Source: Pseudomonas sp. CFII64
GTDB taxonomy: Bacteria; Pseudomonadota; Gammaproteobacteria; Pseudomonadales; Pseudomonadaceae
Reading direction: 5' to 3'
Assembly: GCF_000416235.1 (NCBI RefSeq)
Contig: NZ_ATLO01000026.1
Span: forward strand, 1 to 64,000
Length of the DNA stretch: 64,000 nt
Part shown: in pieces, positions 51,646-61,598 of the stretch
How positions within the stretch are numbered: the first letter of the stretch is position 1
Layout: each line of letters starts with the position of its first letter
Notes under the pieces: generated by a model
What the model saw: the letters and a program-made list of their open reading frames with translations, nothing else
The model's database searches: none
Told to the model about the DNA's origin: nothing
Made by a program: the position numbers and the translations under genes

Positions 51646-52623
51646 ATGACCCTCGCACAACCCATCCCCGTCACCGTCCTCAGCGGTTTTCTCGGTGCGG
51701 GCAAGACCACGTTGCTGCGCCATCTGCTCAAGGCCGAGCACGGCCTGAAAATCGCCGTGATCGAGAACGAATTCAGTGATGCCGGTATCGACACCCAATT
51801 GCTGGGTGCAGAGCCGGTGCAAGTCATGACCCTGTCCAACGGCTGCGTGTGCTGCACCATTCACACTGATCTGACCAAAGCGTTGTTCCTGCTGCTTGAA
51901 CGCCTGGACAGCGGCGAAATCGCCTTTGATCGTCTGGTGATCGAGTGCACCGGGCTGGCCGATCCGGCTCCGGTGGCGCAGACCTTCTTCATTGATGAAG
52001 AATTGCGCGAACGCTACATCCTCGACGGGATCATCACCCTGGTGGACGCGGCGAACGCCGATACGCATCTGGCGCAAACCATCGCTCAGGCGCAAATCGG
52101 CTTTGCCGATCGGCTGCTGGTCAGCAAGCGCGACCTGGTGGATGACGCGGCATTCGAGGCCCTCAGCGCGCGGCTGACGCGAATCAATCGACGTGCGCCG
52201 ATTCGGGTGGTCGAGCACGGCAAGATTGACCTGGCTGAGCTGCTGGACGTGCGTGGCTTCAACCTGAACGCTGATCTGGGTGGCGGCATGAGCCTGCGAC
52301 CGGTGGCGCCTGCCGGCCATTCCGTCGACCGGATCAGCAGCCTGGTACTGCGCAGCGACCAACCCCTGGATCTGGACAAGCTCAGCGAGTTCATGAACGA
52401 ACTGCTGGAGGAGCACGGCCCGCAATTGCTGCGCTACAAAGGCGTTCTGAGCATAAAGGACGAACCCCGGCGCATGGTGTTTCAGGGCGTGCTGAAACTG
52501 TACGGCTTCGACTGGGATACCGAATGGGCTGAAGACGAAAAGCGCGAAAGCGTGATCGTGTTCATTGCCGATGAACTGCCGGAGGAGAAGATTCGAGCGG
52601 GGTTCGCGAAAATCTCCGAGTAA
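51646..52623 (+). CDS. yjiA: CobW/YjiA-family GTPase
   Basis: 325 residues of the COG0523 G3E GTPase group. Walker A SGFLGAGKTTLLRHLL, metal-binding CxCC motif NGCVCCTIHTDL, base-contact region SKRDLVD and a C-terminal CobW_C domain. Metal chaperone or insertase; the E. coli homologue YjiA binds zinc and cobalt. It is the third gene behind cstA and ybdD. The ribosome site is weak. Confidence 0.9.
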   Translation: MTLAQPIPVTVLSGFLGAGKTTLLRHLLKAEHGLKIAVIENEFSDAGIDTQLLGAEPVQVMTLSNGCVCCTIHTDLTKALFLLLERLDSGEIAFDRLVIECTGLADPAPVAQTFFIDEELRERYILDGIITLVDAANADTHLAQTIAQAQIGFADRLLVSKRDLVDDAAFEALSARLTRINRRAPIRVVEHGKIDLAELLDVRGFNLNADLGGGMSLRPVAPAGHSVDRISSLVLRSDQPLDLDKLSEFMNELLEEHGPQLLRYKGVLSIKDEPRRMVFQGVLKLYGFDWDTEWAEDEKRESVIVFIADELPEEKIRAGFAKISE

Positions 52624-52660
52624 CGATCTGTGAGTGCGATTTTGTTCGCGAAGCCGCCTT

Positions 52661-52853
52661 CCCGGACAAGTCCGGTCCTACCGAATCTGTGCAGGCCCGG
52701 TAGGAGGGGCTTGTCCCCGATGAGGCCAGCGCCGGCGCAGCAGACCTCCTCCGCAACCCCGGCGCTTTTCCCGGACAAGTCCGGTCCTACCGAATCTGTG
52801 CAGGCCCGGTAGGAGGGGACTTGTCCCCGATGAGGCCAGAGCCAGCGCAGCAG
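52661..52853. repeat. REP tandem array, family A, 109-bp period
   Basis: Two copies of a unit starting CCCGGACAAGTCCGG, at 52661 and 52770, each made of a tail arm, the linker ACCGAATCTGTGCAGGC, a head arm and a spacer (GATGAGGCCAG). The first copy has lost one A in its head (GGGGCTTGTCCCC). It fills most of the 306-bp gap between convergent yjiA and glyA. Confidence 0.9.
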
Positions 52854-52877
52854 AGCGGTTGCAGGATTCAAGAAAAC

Positions 52878-52907
52878 AAAAAGCCCGGCTCAAGAGCCGG
52901 GCTTTTT
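52878..52907. terminator. bidirectional rho-independent terminator of yjiA and glyA
   Basis: AAAAAGCCCGGCT (52878-52890), loop CAAG, AGCCGGGCTTTTT (52895-52907), perfect. T-rich in both directions, so it can end both the plus-strand cstA-ybdD-yjiA transcript and minus-strand glyA. Confidence 0.95.
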
Positions 52908-52929
52908 GTTCTTGCCGAAAACGCGCTGA

Positions 52930-54183
52930 TTAAGCGCCGTATACCGGCAGTTTGGCGCAGATGGCTTTTACTTTTTCGCGTACTGCATCGATCACGGCTT
53001 CGTTGTTCAGGTCAGCCAGGATGTCGCAGATCCAGCCAGCGAGTTCCTTGCATTCTGCTTCCTTGAAGCCACGAGTGGTCACGGCCGGGGTGCCGAAACG
53101 CAGGCCCGAGGTCACGAACGGCGAACGTGGATCGTTCGGTACGGAGTTTTTGTTCACGGTGATGAACGCACGACCCAGGGCAGCGTCGGCGTCTTTGCCG
53201 GAAATGTCCTGTTTGATCAGCGACAGCAGGAACAGGTGGTTTTCAGTACCGCCGGAAACCACGTCAAAGCCGCGTTCGATGAACACACCGGCCATGGCCT
53301 TGGCGTTTTTCACCACTTGTTGCTGATAAGCCTTGAACTCAGGCTGCAACGCTTCCTTGAAGCAGACGGCCTTGGCCGCGATAACGTGCTCCAGTGGGCC
53401 GCCTTGTGCGCCCGGGAAAACTGCCGAGTTCAGCTTCTTCTCGATTTCGGCGTTGGCGCGAGCCAGGATCAGGCCGCCACGTGGACCGCGCAGGGTTTTG
53501 TGCGTGGTGGTGGTCACGACGTCAGCGAAAGGCACCGGGTTCGGGTAAACGCCCGCAGCAACCAGACCGGCAACGTGGGCCATGTCGACGAACAGGTACG
53601 CGCCGACCTTGTCAGCGATGGCGCGGAAGCGTGGGAAGTCGAGGATCTGCGAGTAGGCAGAGAAACCGGCCACGATCATCTTCGGCTTGTGCTCAACGGC
53701 CAGACGCTCGACTTCGTCGTAGTCGATCATGCCGTTGCCGTCGATGCCGTACTGCACAGCGTTGTAGAGTTTGCCCGACGAGCTGACGCTGGCGCCGTGA
53801 GTCAGGTGACCGCCGTGCGCCAGGCTCATGCCCAGAATGGTGTCGCCGCCTTGCAGCAGTGCCAGGTAAACCGCGCTGTTGGCTTGCGAACCGGCGTGGG
53901 GCTGAACGTTGGCGTAATCGGCGCCGAACAGTTCCTTGGCGCGGTCGATGGCCAGTTGCTCAACCACGTCGACGAATTCGCAGCCGCCGTAGTAGCGCTT
54001 GCCTGGATAGCCTTCGGCGTACTTGTTGGTCAGGACCGAGCCCTGAGCTTCCATGACCGCTGGGCTGGTGTAGTTTTCCGAGGCAATCAGCTCGATGTGC
54101 TCTTCCTGGCGCTGAGCTTCTTGCTCCATTGCGGCAAAGAGATCGGAGTCGTACTTGGCGAGAGTCAAATCACGGCTGAACAT
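52930..54183 (-). CDS. glyA: serine hydroxymethyltransferase
   Basis: Interconverts serine and glycine with tetrahydrofolate; cytosolic, PLP-dependent. 417 residues, exactly the usual length. Begins [15 protein letters not shown], with [32 protein letters not shown] Lys in [14 protein letters not shown], and C-terminal [12 protein letters not shown]. The upstream start at 54195 adds four residues and has no better ribosome site. In P. aeruginosa this neighbourhood holds one of several glyA paralogues. Confidence 0.95.
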   Translation of the reverse strand: MFSRDLTLAKYDSDLFAAMEQEAQRQEEHIELIASENYTSPAVMEAQGSVLTNKYAEGYPGKRYYGGCEFVDVVEQLAIDRAKELFGADYANVQPHAGSQANSAVYLALLQGGDTILGMSLAHGGHLTHGASVSSSGKLYNAVQYGIDGNGMIDYDEVERLAVEHKPKMIVAGFSAYSQILDFPRFRAIADKVGAYLFVDMAHVAGLVAAGVYPNPVPFADVVTTTTHKTLRGPRGGLILARANAEIEKKLNSAVFPGAQGGPLEHVIAAKAVCFKEALQPEFKAYQQQVVKNAKAMAGVFIERGFDVVSGGTENHLFLLSLIKQDISGKDADAALGRAFITVNKNSVPNDPRSPFVTSGLRFGTPAVTTRGFKEAECKELAGWICDILADLNNEAVIDAVREKVKAICAKLPVYGA

Positions 54184-54302
54184 GGCGGTCCTCAAGGATC
54201 GGGGCAGAAAAGGAGGGCATTCTACCCCAACCGCTTTTATCTGGCATATGAAAGGAAGTCATGTCGTGAACAAGCGGTATTCACGCAGCGCGGGTTATAC
54301 CC

Positions 54303-54392
54303 CCGTTGGAGCGAGGCTTGCCCGCGAATCCGTGCGGTCAGCAACGACGATGTCGCCAAATGGGCCCATTCGCGGGCAAGCCTCGCTCCAAC
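54303..54392. repeat. REP doublet, family C
   Basis: GTTGGAGCGAGGCTTGCCCG head (54305-54324) and CGCGGGCAAGCCTCGCTCCA tail (54371-54390) around a 46-bp spacer containing GGTCAGCAACGACG. It lies between the glyA start and the morA stop, about 12 bp from the latter. Confidence 0.85.
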
Positions 54393-54403
54393 AGATTTGG
54401 AAA

Positions 54404-57400
54404 TCAGTCAATCATGAACAGCGCATCGTTGCTGAACTGCGCTTCGAAGCGTCCTGGCGGCATTGGGCGGCCGAACAGGTAGCCCTGGACTTCATCGCAG
54501 CCATGCTCGCGCAGGAATTCCAGCTGCTCGTGGGTTTCGACGCCTTCGGCGATGACCGCCAGATTGAGGCTGTGCGCCATGGCAATGATGGCCCGGGCAA
54601 TCTGGGCGTCCTGCTCGCCTGATGGCAGGCCGTCGACGAAGGTGCGGTCGATTTTCAGCACGTCGATGGGGAATTGCTTGAGGTAGTTCAGCGACGAATA
54701 ACCCGTGCCGAAGTCATCGACCGCGATGCTCAGGCCCAGGCATTTGAGGCCGTCGAGAATCTGCATGGCTTCGCTGACTTCACGCATCAGGATACTTTCA
54801 GTCAGTTCCAGCTCCAGGCAAGCCGGTGGCAGGCCCGATTCCTTGAGAATGTTGGCGATCCGGGTGCCGAGCTGGCCGTCCGAGAACTGCCGTGCCGAGA
54901 TGTTCACCGAGACTTTGGGCACGCGCACCTTAGCCACATGCCACGCCTTGAGCTGGCGACAGGCCTCGGCCAAGACCCAATCCCCGACCTCCACCACCAG
55001 CCCGAGCTCTTCGAGCACGGGAATGAATTCATTGGGCGATACCAGGCCACGGCGCGGATGGCGCCAGCGCAGCAGGGCTTCGGCGCCGGTCAGGCGTTTG
55101 CCGTCACCGCTGAACTGCGGTTGGTAGTAGAGGGTGAATTCTTTCTGTTCCAGCGCGTGGCGCAGGTCGCTTTCCAGCTCCAGGCGTTCCAGCGCCGAGG
55201 CGTTCATGTCGGCCTGGTAGAACTGGAAGTTGTTTTTGCCGCGCTCTTTGGCGTGATACATCGCCGTGTCGGCGTTCTTCATCAACTGGCTCAGCTCATT
55301 GCCGTCCTGCGGACTGAGCGCGATGCCGATGCTCGCGGTAACGAAGAACTCGCGGCCTTCGAGCACGAACGGCGTGACCAGGCTGGTCAGGATCTTTTCC
55401 GCGACGTTGATAGCGCGGTTCAAGGCCAGTTGGCGAGTGGCGCCCGGTTGCAACAGCAAGGTGAATTCGTCGCCACCCATGCGCGCCACGGTGTCGTCAT
55501 CGGCAACGCAGGCCAGCAGGCGTGTGGCCATTTCCTGGAGCATGCGGTCGCCGGCAGCATGGCCGAGTGAGTCGTTGATCGGTTTGAAGCGGTCAAGATC
55601 GAGGAACATCAGCACGACCCATGACTGCTGTCGCTCAGCCTGTTGCAAGGCCGAATGCAGACGATCCTGAAACAGCGTGCGGTTGGGCAGGTGGGTCAGG
55701 GCGTCGTAATAAGCCAGGCGATGGATGCGTTGCTCGCTGGCCTTGCGCTCGCTGATGTCGCTGAAGAAACACACGTAACTGGCCAGATCGCCTTCATCGT
55801 CGAGCACTGCATTAATGCCAACCCATGCCGGATAATGCTCGCCGCTGCGACGCTTGAGCCAAACTTCACCTTCCCAGCTGCGTCGCTGATGCAGTTGCTT
55901 GACGATGTAGCGCAGGTGCGCTTCCTGTTGTTCGTCCACCGTAAGCATGGTCGGCAGCTGATCCAGTACTTGCGCGACTTCGTAGCCGCTGACTCGACTG
56001 AAGGCTTCGTTGGCCTGGACGATATAGCCTGCCGGGTCGGTAATGATGATGGCGGATGTGGAATGTTCGAAAACCGTGGCGGCCATGCGCAGGTCTTTTT
56101 CCGCCCGCCGCTGTTGGCTGACATCGCGCCCGACGCCGAGGATGCCTTCGAAGACGCCGCGGTCGTCCCAGACCAGCACCAGACGCAGTTCGATGGGGAT
56201 CTTTCGGCCATCGGCCCGCAGGGAGTCGAACAGAAATAGCTGGGTGGGCACTTCCAGGCGCAGCTTCTGCAATTCCTCGGGCTGATCCAGGGCCTTGCTG
56301 ACACGCGCCAGCAGCGCATACATGTCCGCCAGTTGTGCCGGGTTGGCAAAGGTCTTGTCCCAGCCGTTCTCGAGAATCCACTCGGCGCTATAGCCCAGCA
56401 CGGTATTCACCGACGGGCTGACGTAGTTGGGTTTGAGCTGGCTGTCGGTGGAGAAAATCACGTCGCTGATGCTTTCGGCGAGCATGCGATAGCGCTGTTC
56501 GCTGTCGCGCAAGGATTCGCTGGCTTCCAGCTGTTCGGTCACGTCCTTGGCGACACCGATGATGCGGGTGACCTGATCGTCCTTGTCGCGGGCCAGCGCC
56601 TGTTCGCGGATGTCAAAGCGCCGCCACTTGCTGTTGCTGTCACGAAACCGCAGCAGGCAATGCAGAAGCTCGCTGTGGCCGCGATGACGCTGGCGCAGGC
56701 GCATGTCCTGATAACTCTGCGCGTCATCGGGATGCAGCAGGATTTCCCAGAAAAACTCGCCCATCCGCAACAACTCGGTCTTGCTGTAACCCAGCGTGTG
56801 CCCCAGATGGTGGTTGCTGTAGATCATCCGCTGGCTGAGCACGTCCTGAACATAGAGATGATCCGGCACAGTGCGCACCACATCGGACCAGAAGCTCTCG
56901 CGTTCCTGCAATGACAATTCGACCTGTTTGCGCCGGGTAATGTCACCGATGCTGAGAATCACCGAATGGAAGTCGTCGATATGCTCTGGCAGGCGCAGCA
57001 CCAGCCATAAATGCTGGTCTTCGCCGTCATCCTGAGTCAGGCGGATTTCCAGTTCGAGCTGGTTTTGCCTGGACAACACCGCATGCAGCACCTGTTCGCC
57101 AATGCCCTGACGCGTGCGCGGGCAGCCCTCGATCAGGTATTCCCAGGCCTGCTGGCTGGATTCAACCTTGAGCAGGCTCAGCGCGACCTGATTGACCTCG
57201 GTAATGCGCAGTTGCCGCAACAGCGCCTTCAATTGGCCAGGCTGAACCTGCAGCAAACCTTCGAGATCGTCGCGGGTATTGAGTTTCAAGGCATCCAGGT
57301 GGTCCGGCAGGCCTGACATGTCCAGGACGCAGATGGCAACGCCGGCACCTTCGAAAATCTCTTGATAACGGCGACGACTTTCGTGCAATTGACGCTGGCG

Positions 57401-58246
57401 GCGACGCAGGCTGATTAATGCCAGCAGGGGCAGGATCGAACACAAAAGGCCGATCAGGCACTTGCCGATCAACGGCGGCAGCAGTTGCTCCCGCGCCTTC
57501 TGCGCGTCAAACAGGCCGCGCAGTTGCCAATCGCTGTTGGTCAACGGCTGGAGCAACACGGTTTCGTTTTCCCCCAGACTGCTGCCGCTGGGCTCGCTAG
57601 CTGGTGGACTATCACGAAACAGCATGCGTTCGGTGGTGCGGTTTTCCAGGCGCCACATGGGCTGGAAATCCTGAGCAGTCTGTCGGGCCAGGGCTTTCAA
57701 GGCCTCCGGGGCCATCCGCAAGGCCCAGTATTCGCGAACGTCGCCGGGCTTGCGCACCAACAGGTAGATGACTGAGCCATCGGTCGCGTTGTCGTAGTAA
57801 TAAGGTCGGCCCGCTGCCTGTTGCATGGCCTTTTTCAGAACGTCGGCGTCCCGGGGGTTGTCCACGCTATCGGCAACGACACTGCCGGTAGCGTCAAGCA
57901 AGGCAATACTGCGCAGCGAAGGCAGGGATTGACGCAGCGCCGCAAGCTGGGTCGATCCGGTCGAGTCAGGTGATTGTTGCGAACTGTCGGCCAGCAGGTT
58001 GAGGCTGACTTGCGCGCTGAGGGCCATGTTCAGGCTCAGGCGATCAGCCAACTGCACGCTGTAGTCGAGACTGCGCTGACGCTGGCGATCCTGAGTCTGC
58101 TGGAACTGCTCGATCAACTGCCACAACAACAACGCCAGCATCAGCAACACCAAAGCTGCGAGCGCACCTTTCAGTGAGCCGCGCAAGGGCGTGACGTTCG
58201 CGCCTTTTGCCATACGCGTTGAATAGGGGTGAATTGGTGTGGGCAA
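54404..58246 (-). CDS. morA: MorA-type dual GGDEF/EAL regulator
   Basis: Large inner-membrane c-di-GMP enzyme, 1280 residues. N-terminal membrane helices (about 25-46 and 255-280) bracket a periplasmic sensor; then several PAS/PAC domains (about 330-815). A GGDEF domain follows, with MGGDEF at about 923, then an EAL domain starting EALLRWRHP at about 1055 with the DDFGTGYSSL loop. Both active sites look intact. TTG at 58246 has AGGA 7 bases upstream; the ATG at 58213 would give 1269 residues but has no visible ribosome site. MorA tunes flagellar timing and biofilm formation. Confidence 0.93.
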   Translation of the reverse strand: MPTPIHPYSTRMAKGANVTPLRGSLKGALAALVLLMLALLLWQLIEQFQQTQDRQRQRSLDYSVQLADRLSLNMALSAQVSLNLLADSSQQSPDSTGSTQLAALRQSLPSLRSIALLDATGSVVADSVDNPRDADVLKKAMQQAAGRPYYYDNATDGSVIYLLVRKPGDVREYWALRMAPEALKALARQTAQDFQPMWRLENRTTERMLFRDSPPASEPSGSSLGENETVLLQPLTNSDWQLRGLFDAQKAREQLLPPLIGKCLIGLLCSILPLLALISLRRRQRQLHESRRRYQEIFEGAGVAICVLDMSGLPDHLDALKLNTRDDLEGLLQVQPGQLKALLRQLRITEVNQVALSLLKVESSQQAWEYLIEGCPRTRQGIGEQVLHAVLSRQNQLELEIRLTQDDGEDQHLWLVLRLPEHIDDFHSVILSIGDITRRKQVELSLQERESFWSDVVRTVPDHLYVQDVLSQRMIYSNHHLGHTLGYSKTELLRMGEFFWEILLHPDDAQSYQDMRLRQRHRGHSELLHCLLRFRDSNSKWRRFDIREQALARDKDDQVTRIIGVAKDVTEQLEASESLRDSEQRYRMLAESISDVIFSTDSQLKPNYVSPSVNTVLGYSAEWILENGWDKTFANPAQLADMYALLARVSKALDQPEELQKLRLEVPTQLFLFDSLRADGRKIPIELRLVLVWDDRGVFEGILGVGRDVSQQRRAEKDLRMAATVFEHSTSAIIITDPAGYIVQANEAFSRVSGYEVAQVLDQLPTMLTVDEQQEAHLRYIVKQLHQRRSWEGEVWLKRRSGEHYPAWVGINAVLDDEGDLASYVCFFSDISERKASEQRIHRLAYYDALTHLPNRTLFQDRLHSALQQAERQQSWVVLMFLDLDRFKPINDSLGHAAGDRMLQEMATRLLACVADDDTVARMGGDEFTLLLQPGATRQLALNRAINVAEKILTSLVTPFVLEGREFFVTASIGIALSPQDGNELSQLMKNADTAMYHAKERGKNNFQFYQADMNASALERLELESDLRHALEQKEFTLYYQPQFSGDGKRLTGAEALLRWRHPRRGLVSPNEFIPVLEELGLVVEVGDWVLAEACRQLKAWHVAKVRVPKVSVNISARQFSDGQLGTRIANILKESGLPPACLELELTESILMREVSEAMQILDGLKCLGLSIAVDDFGTGYSSLNYLKQFPIDVLKIDRTFVDGLPSGEQDAQIARAIIAMAHSLNLAVIAEGVETHEQLEFLREHGCDEVQGYLFGRPMPPGRFEAQFSNDALFMID

Positions 58247-58675
58247 GCTCTGATCCTGACGACTACTGGACTGAACAGACAGCGTGAAAACTCCTGCAAC
58301 AACGTTTTCACACGATCAGTGAGGCAACTAATGCGAAATGCACTATAAGCCGGACGCCCAAAGGGCGGCTAGCATGCCTTTAGTTGTGGCAAAGTGCCAG
58401 TCCCGTTAGGCCGGATGGTTTGCCCTGCCGGGCGCATTCGGGTAGCTTTGCCCGACGCGCGGCCCTGATTTCTGCATGAGTGATTCCACTGCTTGCATTT
58501 AATGATCCCGATCCCAATCCTATCGTTCATCGCCTAGTCGCTGTGCTTGATTCAAGGCTCGGAAACGTCAAACGGCAAGTGCCGTCGATAAGAAAAAGCT
58601 TTTTTCAGGACAGGGCTCTAAGCTCGCGCTCTATTCAGCCCTATTTAATAGCCACATACACCAGGTTTTTATTCA
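58247..58675. other. gap between morA and ettA
   Basis: 429 bp without a gene. It holds a CGGCA-AG-TGCCG hairpin at about 58577 and an AAAAAGCTTTTT palindrome at about 58592-58603, about 75-100 bases upstream of ettA. No REP element and no recognised operator. Confidence 0.4.
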
Positions 58676-60340
58676 ATGGCCCAATACGTCTTTACCATGC
58701 ATCGGCTGAGCAAAGTTGTGCCGCCGAAGCGGGAAATTCTCAAAAATATCTCCCTTTCGTTCTTTCCGGGCGCCAAGATCGGCGTTCTGGGCCTGAACGG
58801 GTCGGGTAAATCGACTCTGTTGAAAATCATGGCCGGTGTCGACACCGAGTTCGATGGCGAAGCGCGGCCGATGCCCGAGCTGAACATCGGCTATCTGCCG
58901 CAGGAACCGCAACTGGATCCGACCAAGACCGTTCGTGAAGTGGTCGAGGAAGCCGTCAGCGTGATCAAGAACGCCCAGGCGCGTCTCGATCAGGTCTACG
59001 CCGAATACGCCGAGCCGGATGCCGATTTCGACAAGCTGGCCGCTGAGCAGGCCAAGCTCGAAGCCATCCTGCAGGCCAGCGACGGTCACAACCTTGAGCG
59101 TCAGCTGGAAGTCGCGGCCGATGCCTTGCGTCTGCCGGCGTGGGACGCGAAAGTCGCGGTCCTTTCCGGTGGTGAAAAACGTCGTGTGGCTTTGTGCCGC
59201 TTGCTGCTGTCCGCGCCGGACATGCTGCTGCTCGACGAACCGACCAACCACCTGGACGCCGATTCCGTCGCCTGGCTTGAGCATTTCCTGCACGATTTCC
59301 CGGGCACCGTGGTTGCGATCACGCACGACCGGTACTTCCTGGATAACGTCGCCGGCTGGATTCTGGAGCTCGACCGCGGTGCGGGCATTCCTTACGAGGG
59401 CAACTATTCGGGCTGGCTTGAAGCCAAGTCTGATCGTCTGGCCCAGGAATCCAAGCAGCAATCGGCCCATGAAAAGGCCATGAAAGAAGAGCTGGAATGG
59501 GTTCGGCAGGGCGCCAAGGCGCGTCAGTCCAAATCCAAGGCTCGTCTGCAACGCTTTGAAGAAATGCAGTCGCAGGAATTCCAGAAGCGCAGCGAAACCA
59601 ACGAGATCTATATCCCGGCCGGTCCGCGTCTGGGCGACAAAGTCATCGAGTTCAAGAACGTCAGCAAGGGTTACGGCGACCGCGTGTTGATCGACAATCT
59701 GTCGTTCGCCATGCCCAAAGGCGCCATCGTCGGCGTGATCGGCGGTAACGGTGCCGGTAAGTCGACCCTGTTCCGCATGCTGATGGGCAAGGAACAGCCG
59801 GATTCGGGCAGCATCGAAATCGGTGAAACCGTGCAACTGGCCTGCGTGGATCAAAGCCGCGACGACCTGGACGGCAGCAAAACGGTATTCCAGCAGATCT
59901 CCGACGGCTCTGATCAGATCCGCATCGGCAACTATGAAATTCCGTCGCGTACTTATGTCGGTCGTTTCAACTTCAAGGGCGGCGACCAGCAGAAGTTCGT
60001 CAAGGACCTTTCCGGTGGTGAGCGCGGCCGCTTGCACCTGGCATTGACCTTGAAAGAGGGCGGCAACGTCCTGCTGCTCGACGAACCGTCAAACGACCTC
60101 GACGTGGAAACCCTGCGTTCGCTGGAAGAAGCGCTGCTGGACTTCCCTGGCGCCGCCATTGTGATCTCTCACGATCGGTGGTTCCTGGACCGTGTGGCAA
60201 CGCACATCCTGGCCTACGAAGACGACTCGCAAGCGGTATTCTTCGAAGGTAACTACACCGAATACGAAGCCGACCGCAAAAAGCGCCTCGGCGACGCAGC
60301 CGCCCAGCCACACCGGGTACGGCACAAGAAACTGGCCTGA
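58676..60340 (+). CDS. ettA: energy-dependent translational throttle protein EttA
   Basis: ABC-F ATPase that binds the ribosomal E site. 554 residues with two ABC domains: Walker [10 protein letters not shown] and GGNGAGKST, signature [13 protein letters not shown] and [13 protein letters not shown], and an arm/P-site linker between ([20 protein letters not shown]). No membrane part. The terminator 21 bp downstream ends the transcript. Confidence 0.96.
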   Translation: MAQYVFTMHRLSKVVPPKREILKNISLSFFPGAKIGVLGLNGSGKSTLLKIMAGVDTEFDGEARPMPELNIGYLPQEPQLDPTKTVREVVEEAVSVIKNAQARLDQVYAEYAEPDADFDKLAAEQAKLEAILQASDGHNLERQLEVAADALRLPAWDAKVAVLSGGEKRRVALCRLLLSAPDMLLLDEPTNHLDADSVAWLEHFLHDFPGTVVAITHDRYFLDNVAGWILELDRGAGIPYEGNYSGWLEAKSDRLAQESKQQSAHEKAMKEELEWVRQGAKARQSKSKARLQRFEEMQSQEFQKRSETNEIYIPAGPRLGDKVIEFKNVSKGYGDRVLIDNLSFAMPKGAIVGVIGGNGAGKSTLFRMLMGKEQPDSGSIEIGETVQLACVDQSRDDLDGSKTVFQQISDGSDQIRIGNYEIPSRTYVGRFNFKGGDQQKFVKDLSGGERGRLHLALTLKEGGNVLLLDEPSNDLDVETLRSLEEALLDFPGAAIVISHDRWFLDRVATHILAYEDDSQAVFFEGNYTEYEADRKKRLGDAAAQPHRVRHKKLA

Positions 60341-60360
60341 TCAGTTCAGGTATCACAAGA

Positions 60361-60385
60361 ACGGAGCCTTCGGGCTCCGTTTTTT
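60361..60385 (+). terminator. rho-independent terminator of ettA
   Basis: ACGGAGCC, tetraloop TTCG, GGCTCCGT, then TTTTT, 21 bp after the ettA stop. A textbook hairpin. Confidence 0.95.
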
Positions 60386-60424
60386 GTGGGAGGAACAGCC
60401 GGGAGCTGGTCTGAAATGCAATCC

Positions 60425-60568
60425 GTAGGACCGGCTTCAGCCGGGAGCAGGTCGATGCATGCGCTGGTGCTTCGTCCTGTAGGACCGGCTTCAGCCGGGA
60501 GCAGGTCGATGCATCGCAGCTGCTTCGTCGCCAGCACAATCGCCCTCCCGACTGAAGCCGGTCCTACG
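60425..60568. repeat. REP family B array with two direct heads and one tail
   Basis: GTAGGACCGGCTTCAGCCGG heads at 60425 and 60479 (54 bp apart, both followed by GAGCAGGTCGATGCAT), then the inverted tail CCCGACTGAAGCCGG at 60547. It fills the space after ettA; the rest of the 246-bp gap carries no gene. Confidence 0.85.
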
Positions 60569-60586
60569 GGATTGGCGCTGGCTTCT

Positions 60587-61084
60587 TCAAACATCCGCCT
60601 CAATCAACACCACTTCAATCAACTGATCCCCAGCCGGGCGTTTCCACAGCACCTCATCGCCCAATTGCGCGCCCAGCAGCGCCCGGCCCAGCGGTGAGCC
60701 CCAGTTGATCAGTCCGGCAGAGGCGTCGGCCTGATCCTCGCCGACCAGCTGCACGCGCTGCTCGGTGCCTTGTTCGTCGGCGAAGGTCACCCAGCTGCCG
60801 ATCTGCACCTTTTCCGTTGAAATCGCCGGCGTAACGACCTGAGCGCTCAGCAGGCGTTGATTGAAATAGCGCAAATCGCGCTCAAGATCGGCCAGGCGCT
60901 GTTTGTCGGAGTTGTCGACCAACGCCGATTGCGCGCTGTGTTGCGCCTGAAGTTCGGCGACCCGGTTCTGCAATTGCAGCAAACCGTGGGCGGTAACGTA
61001 GTTGGGTTGTTGGCTGACGAGACGCTCGACCGGCTGGCTGGCATCCGCAGCGGCGTTATCTTCATTGACGAAAGCGCGGCTCAT
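60587..61084 (-). CDS. GreA/GreB-like transcript cleavage/elongation factor
   Basis: 165 residues. The C-terminal half has the GreA/GreB FKBP-like fold (VQIGSWVTFADEQGTE, VQLVGEDQADASAGLINWGSP, LGRALLGAQLGDEVLW). The N-terminal half is a predicted coiled coil (HGLLQLQNRVAELQAQHSA) but ends without the usual DxxE tip motif, so it may be a Gre-like paralogue with altered activity. AGGAG lies ahead of ATG at 61084. Followed on the other side by a lipoprotein gene on the same strand. Confidence 0.82.
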   Translation of the reverse strand: MSRAFVNEDNAAADASQPVERLVSQQPNYVTAHGLLQLQNRVAELQAQHSAQSALVDNSDKQRLADLERDLRYFNQRLLSAQVVTPAISTEKVQIGSWVTFADEQGTEQRVQLVGEDQADASAGLINWGSPLGRALLGAQLGDEVLWKRPAGDQLIEVVLIEADV

Positions 61085-61145
61085 GGGGTTCTCCTGTTCA
61101 TGAGATTTGGGCCACGCTTGCGGCTGATTAGTTTCGTCCAATCGT

Positions 61146-61499
61146 TTAATGCGAACGGTAAGCCTTGGCTTCACCTTGGGTTTTCTGCTGCTCCCAGGCC
61201 CGATCACGGTCGTTCCAGATGTGCTGCGTGTCCAGCCGATCACGGCTTTCCAGCATGCTCTGGCACTGCCGAAAACCGTCGCCCCAGCCTTGGGCGTAAG
61301 TCGCGTCCTTGAGGTAACGCGGCACATCCTTCTTGTATTGCCCGCCAATTGATCCGGCCGCCTGCCGACCACTGCCGCAGCCATCCTGAAACCCGTCGGC
61401 GAACGCCGGAGGATAGCCTTCTGCCAATAACTGCTCGTGAGTGGACTGACAACCCGCGACCAGCACCACCAACCACAACATAGCCCAACGCACGTTCAT
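61146..61499 (-). CDS. small lipoprotein of unknown function
   Basis: 117 residues with a type II signal peptide: MNVRWAMLWLVVLVAGC, lipobox VAGC. The mature part has a Gly-rich helical repeat-like region (FADGFQDGCGSGRQAAGSIG; YAQGWGDGFRQCQ) with three Cys and then a charged C terminus (DRDRAWEQQKTQ). AGGA lies 7 bases upstream of the ATG. It is 61 bp upstream of the GreA/B-like gene on the same strand and may share its mRNA. Confidence 0.75.
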   Translation of the reverse strand: MNVRWAMLWLVVLVAGCQSTHEQLLAEGYPPAFADGFQDGCGSGRQAAGSIGGQYKKDVPRYLKDATYAQGWGDGFRQCQSMLESRDRLDTQHIWNDRDRAWEQQKTQGEAKAYRSH

Positions 61500-61598
61500 C
61501 ACGGATTCCTCGACTTGTGGGCGAAGTCTAGAAACCGCTCTGTGAGTTATTCGTTAAAGACGTGTAGGAAATTAGTGATTTGCTGGCAGCGTACACTC

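Noticed and set aside
49408..52425. 1005-codon minus-strand open frame covering cstA, ybdD and yjiA
   Set aside because: Crosses three genes and two gaps on the other strand; composition is His/Gln/Arg rich in the way of antisense frames. No motif or start signal.
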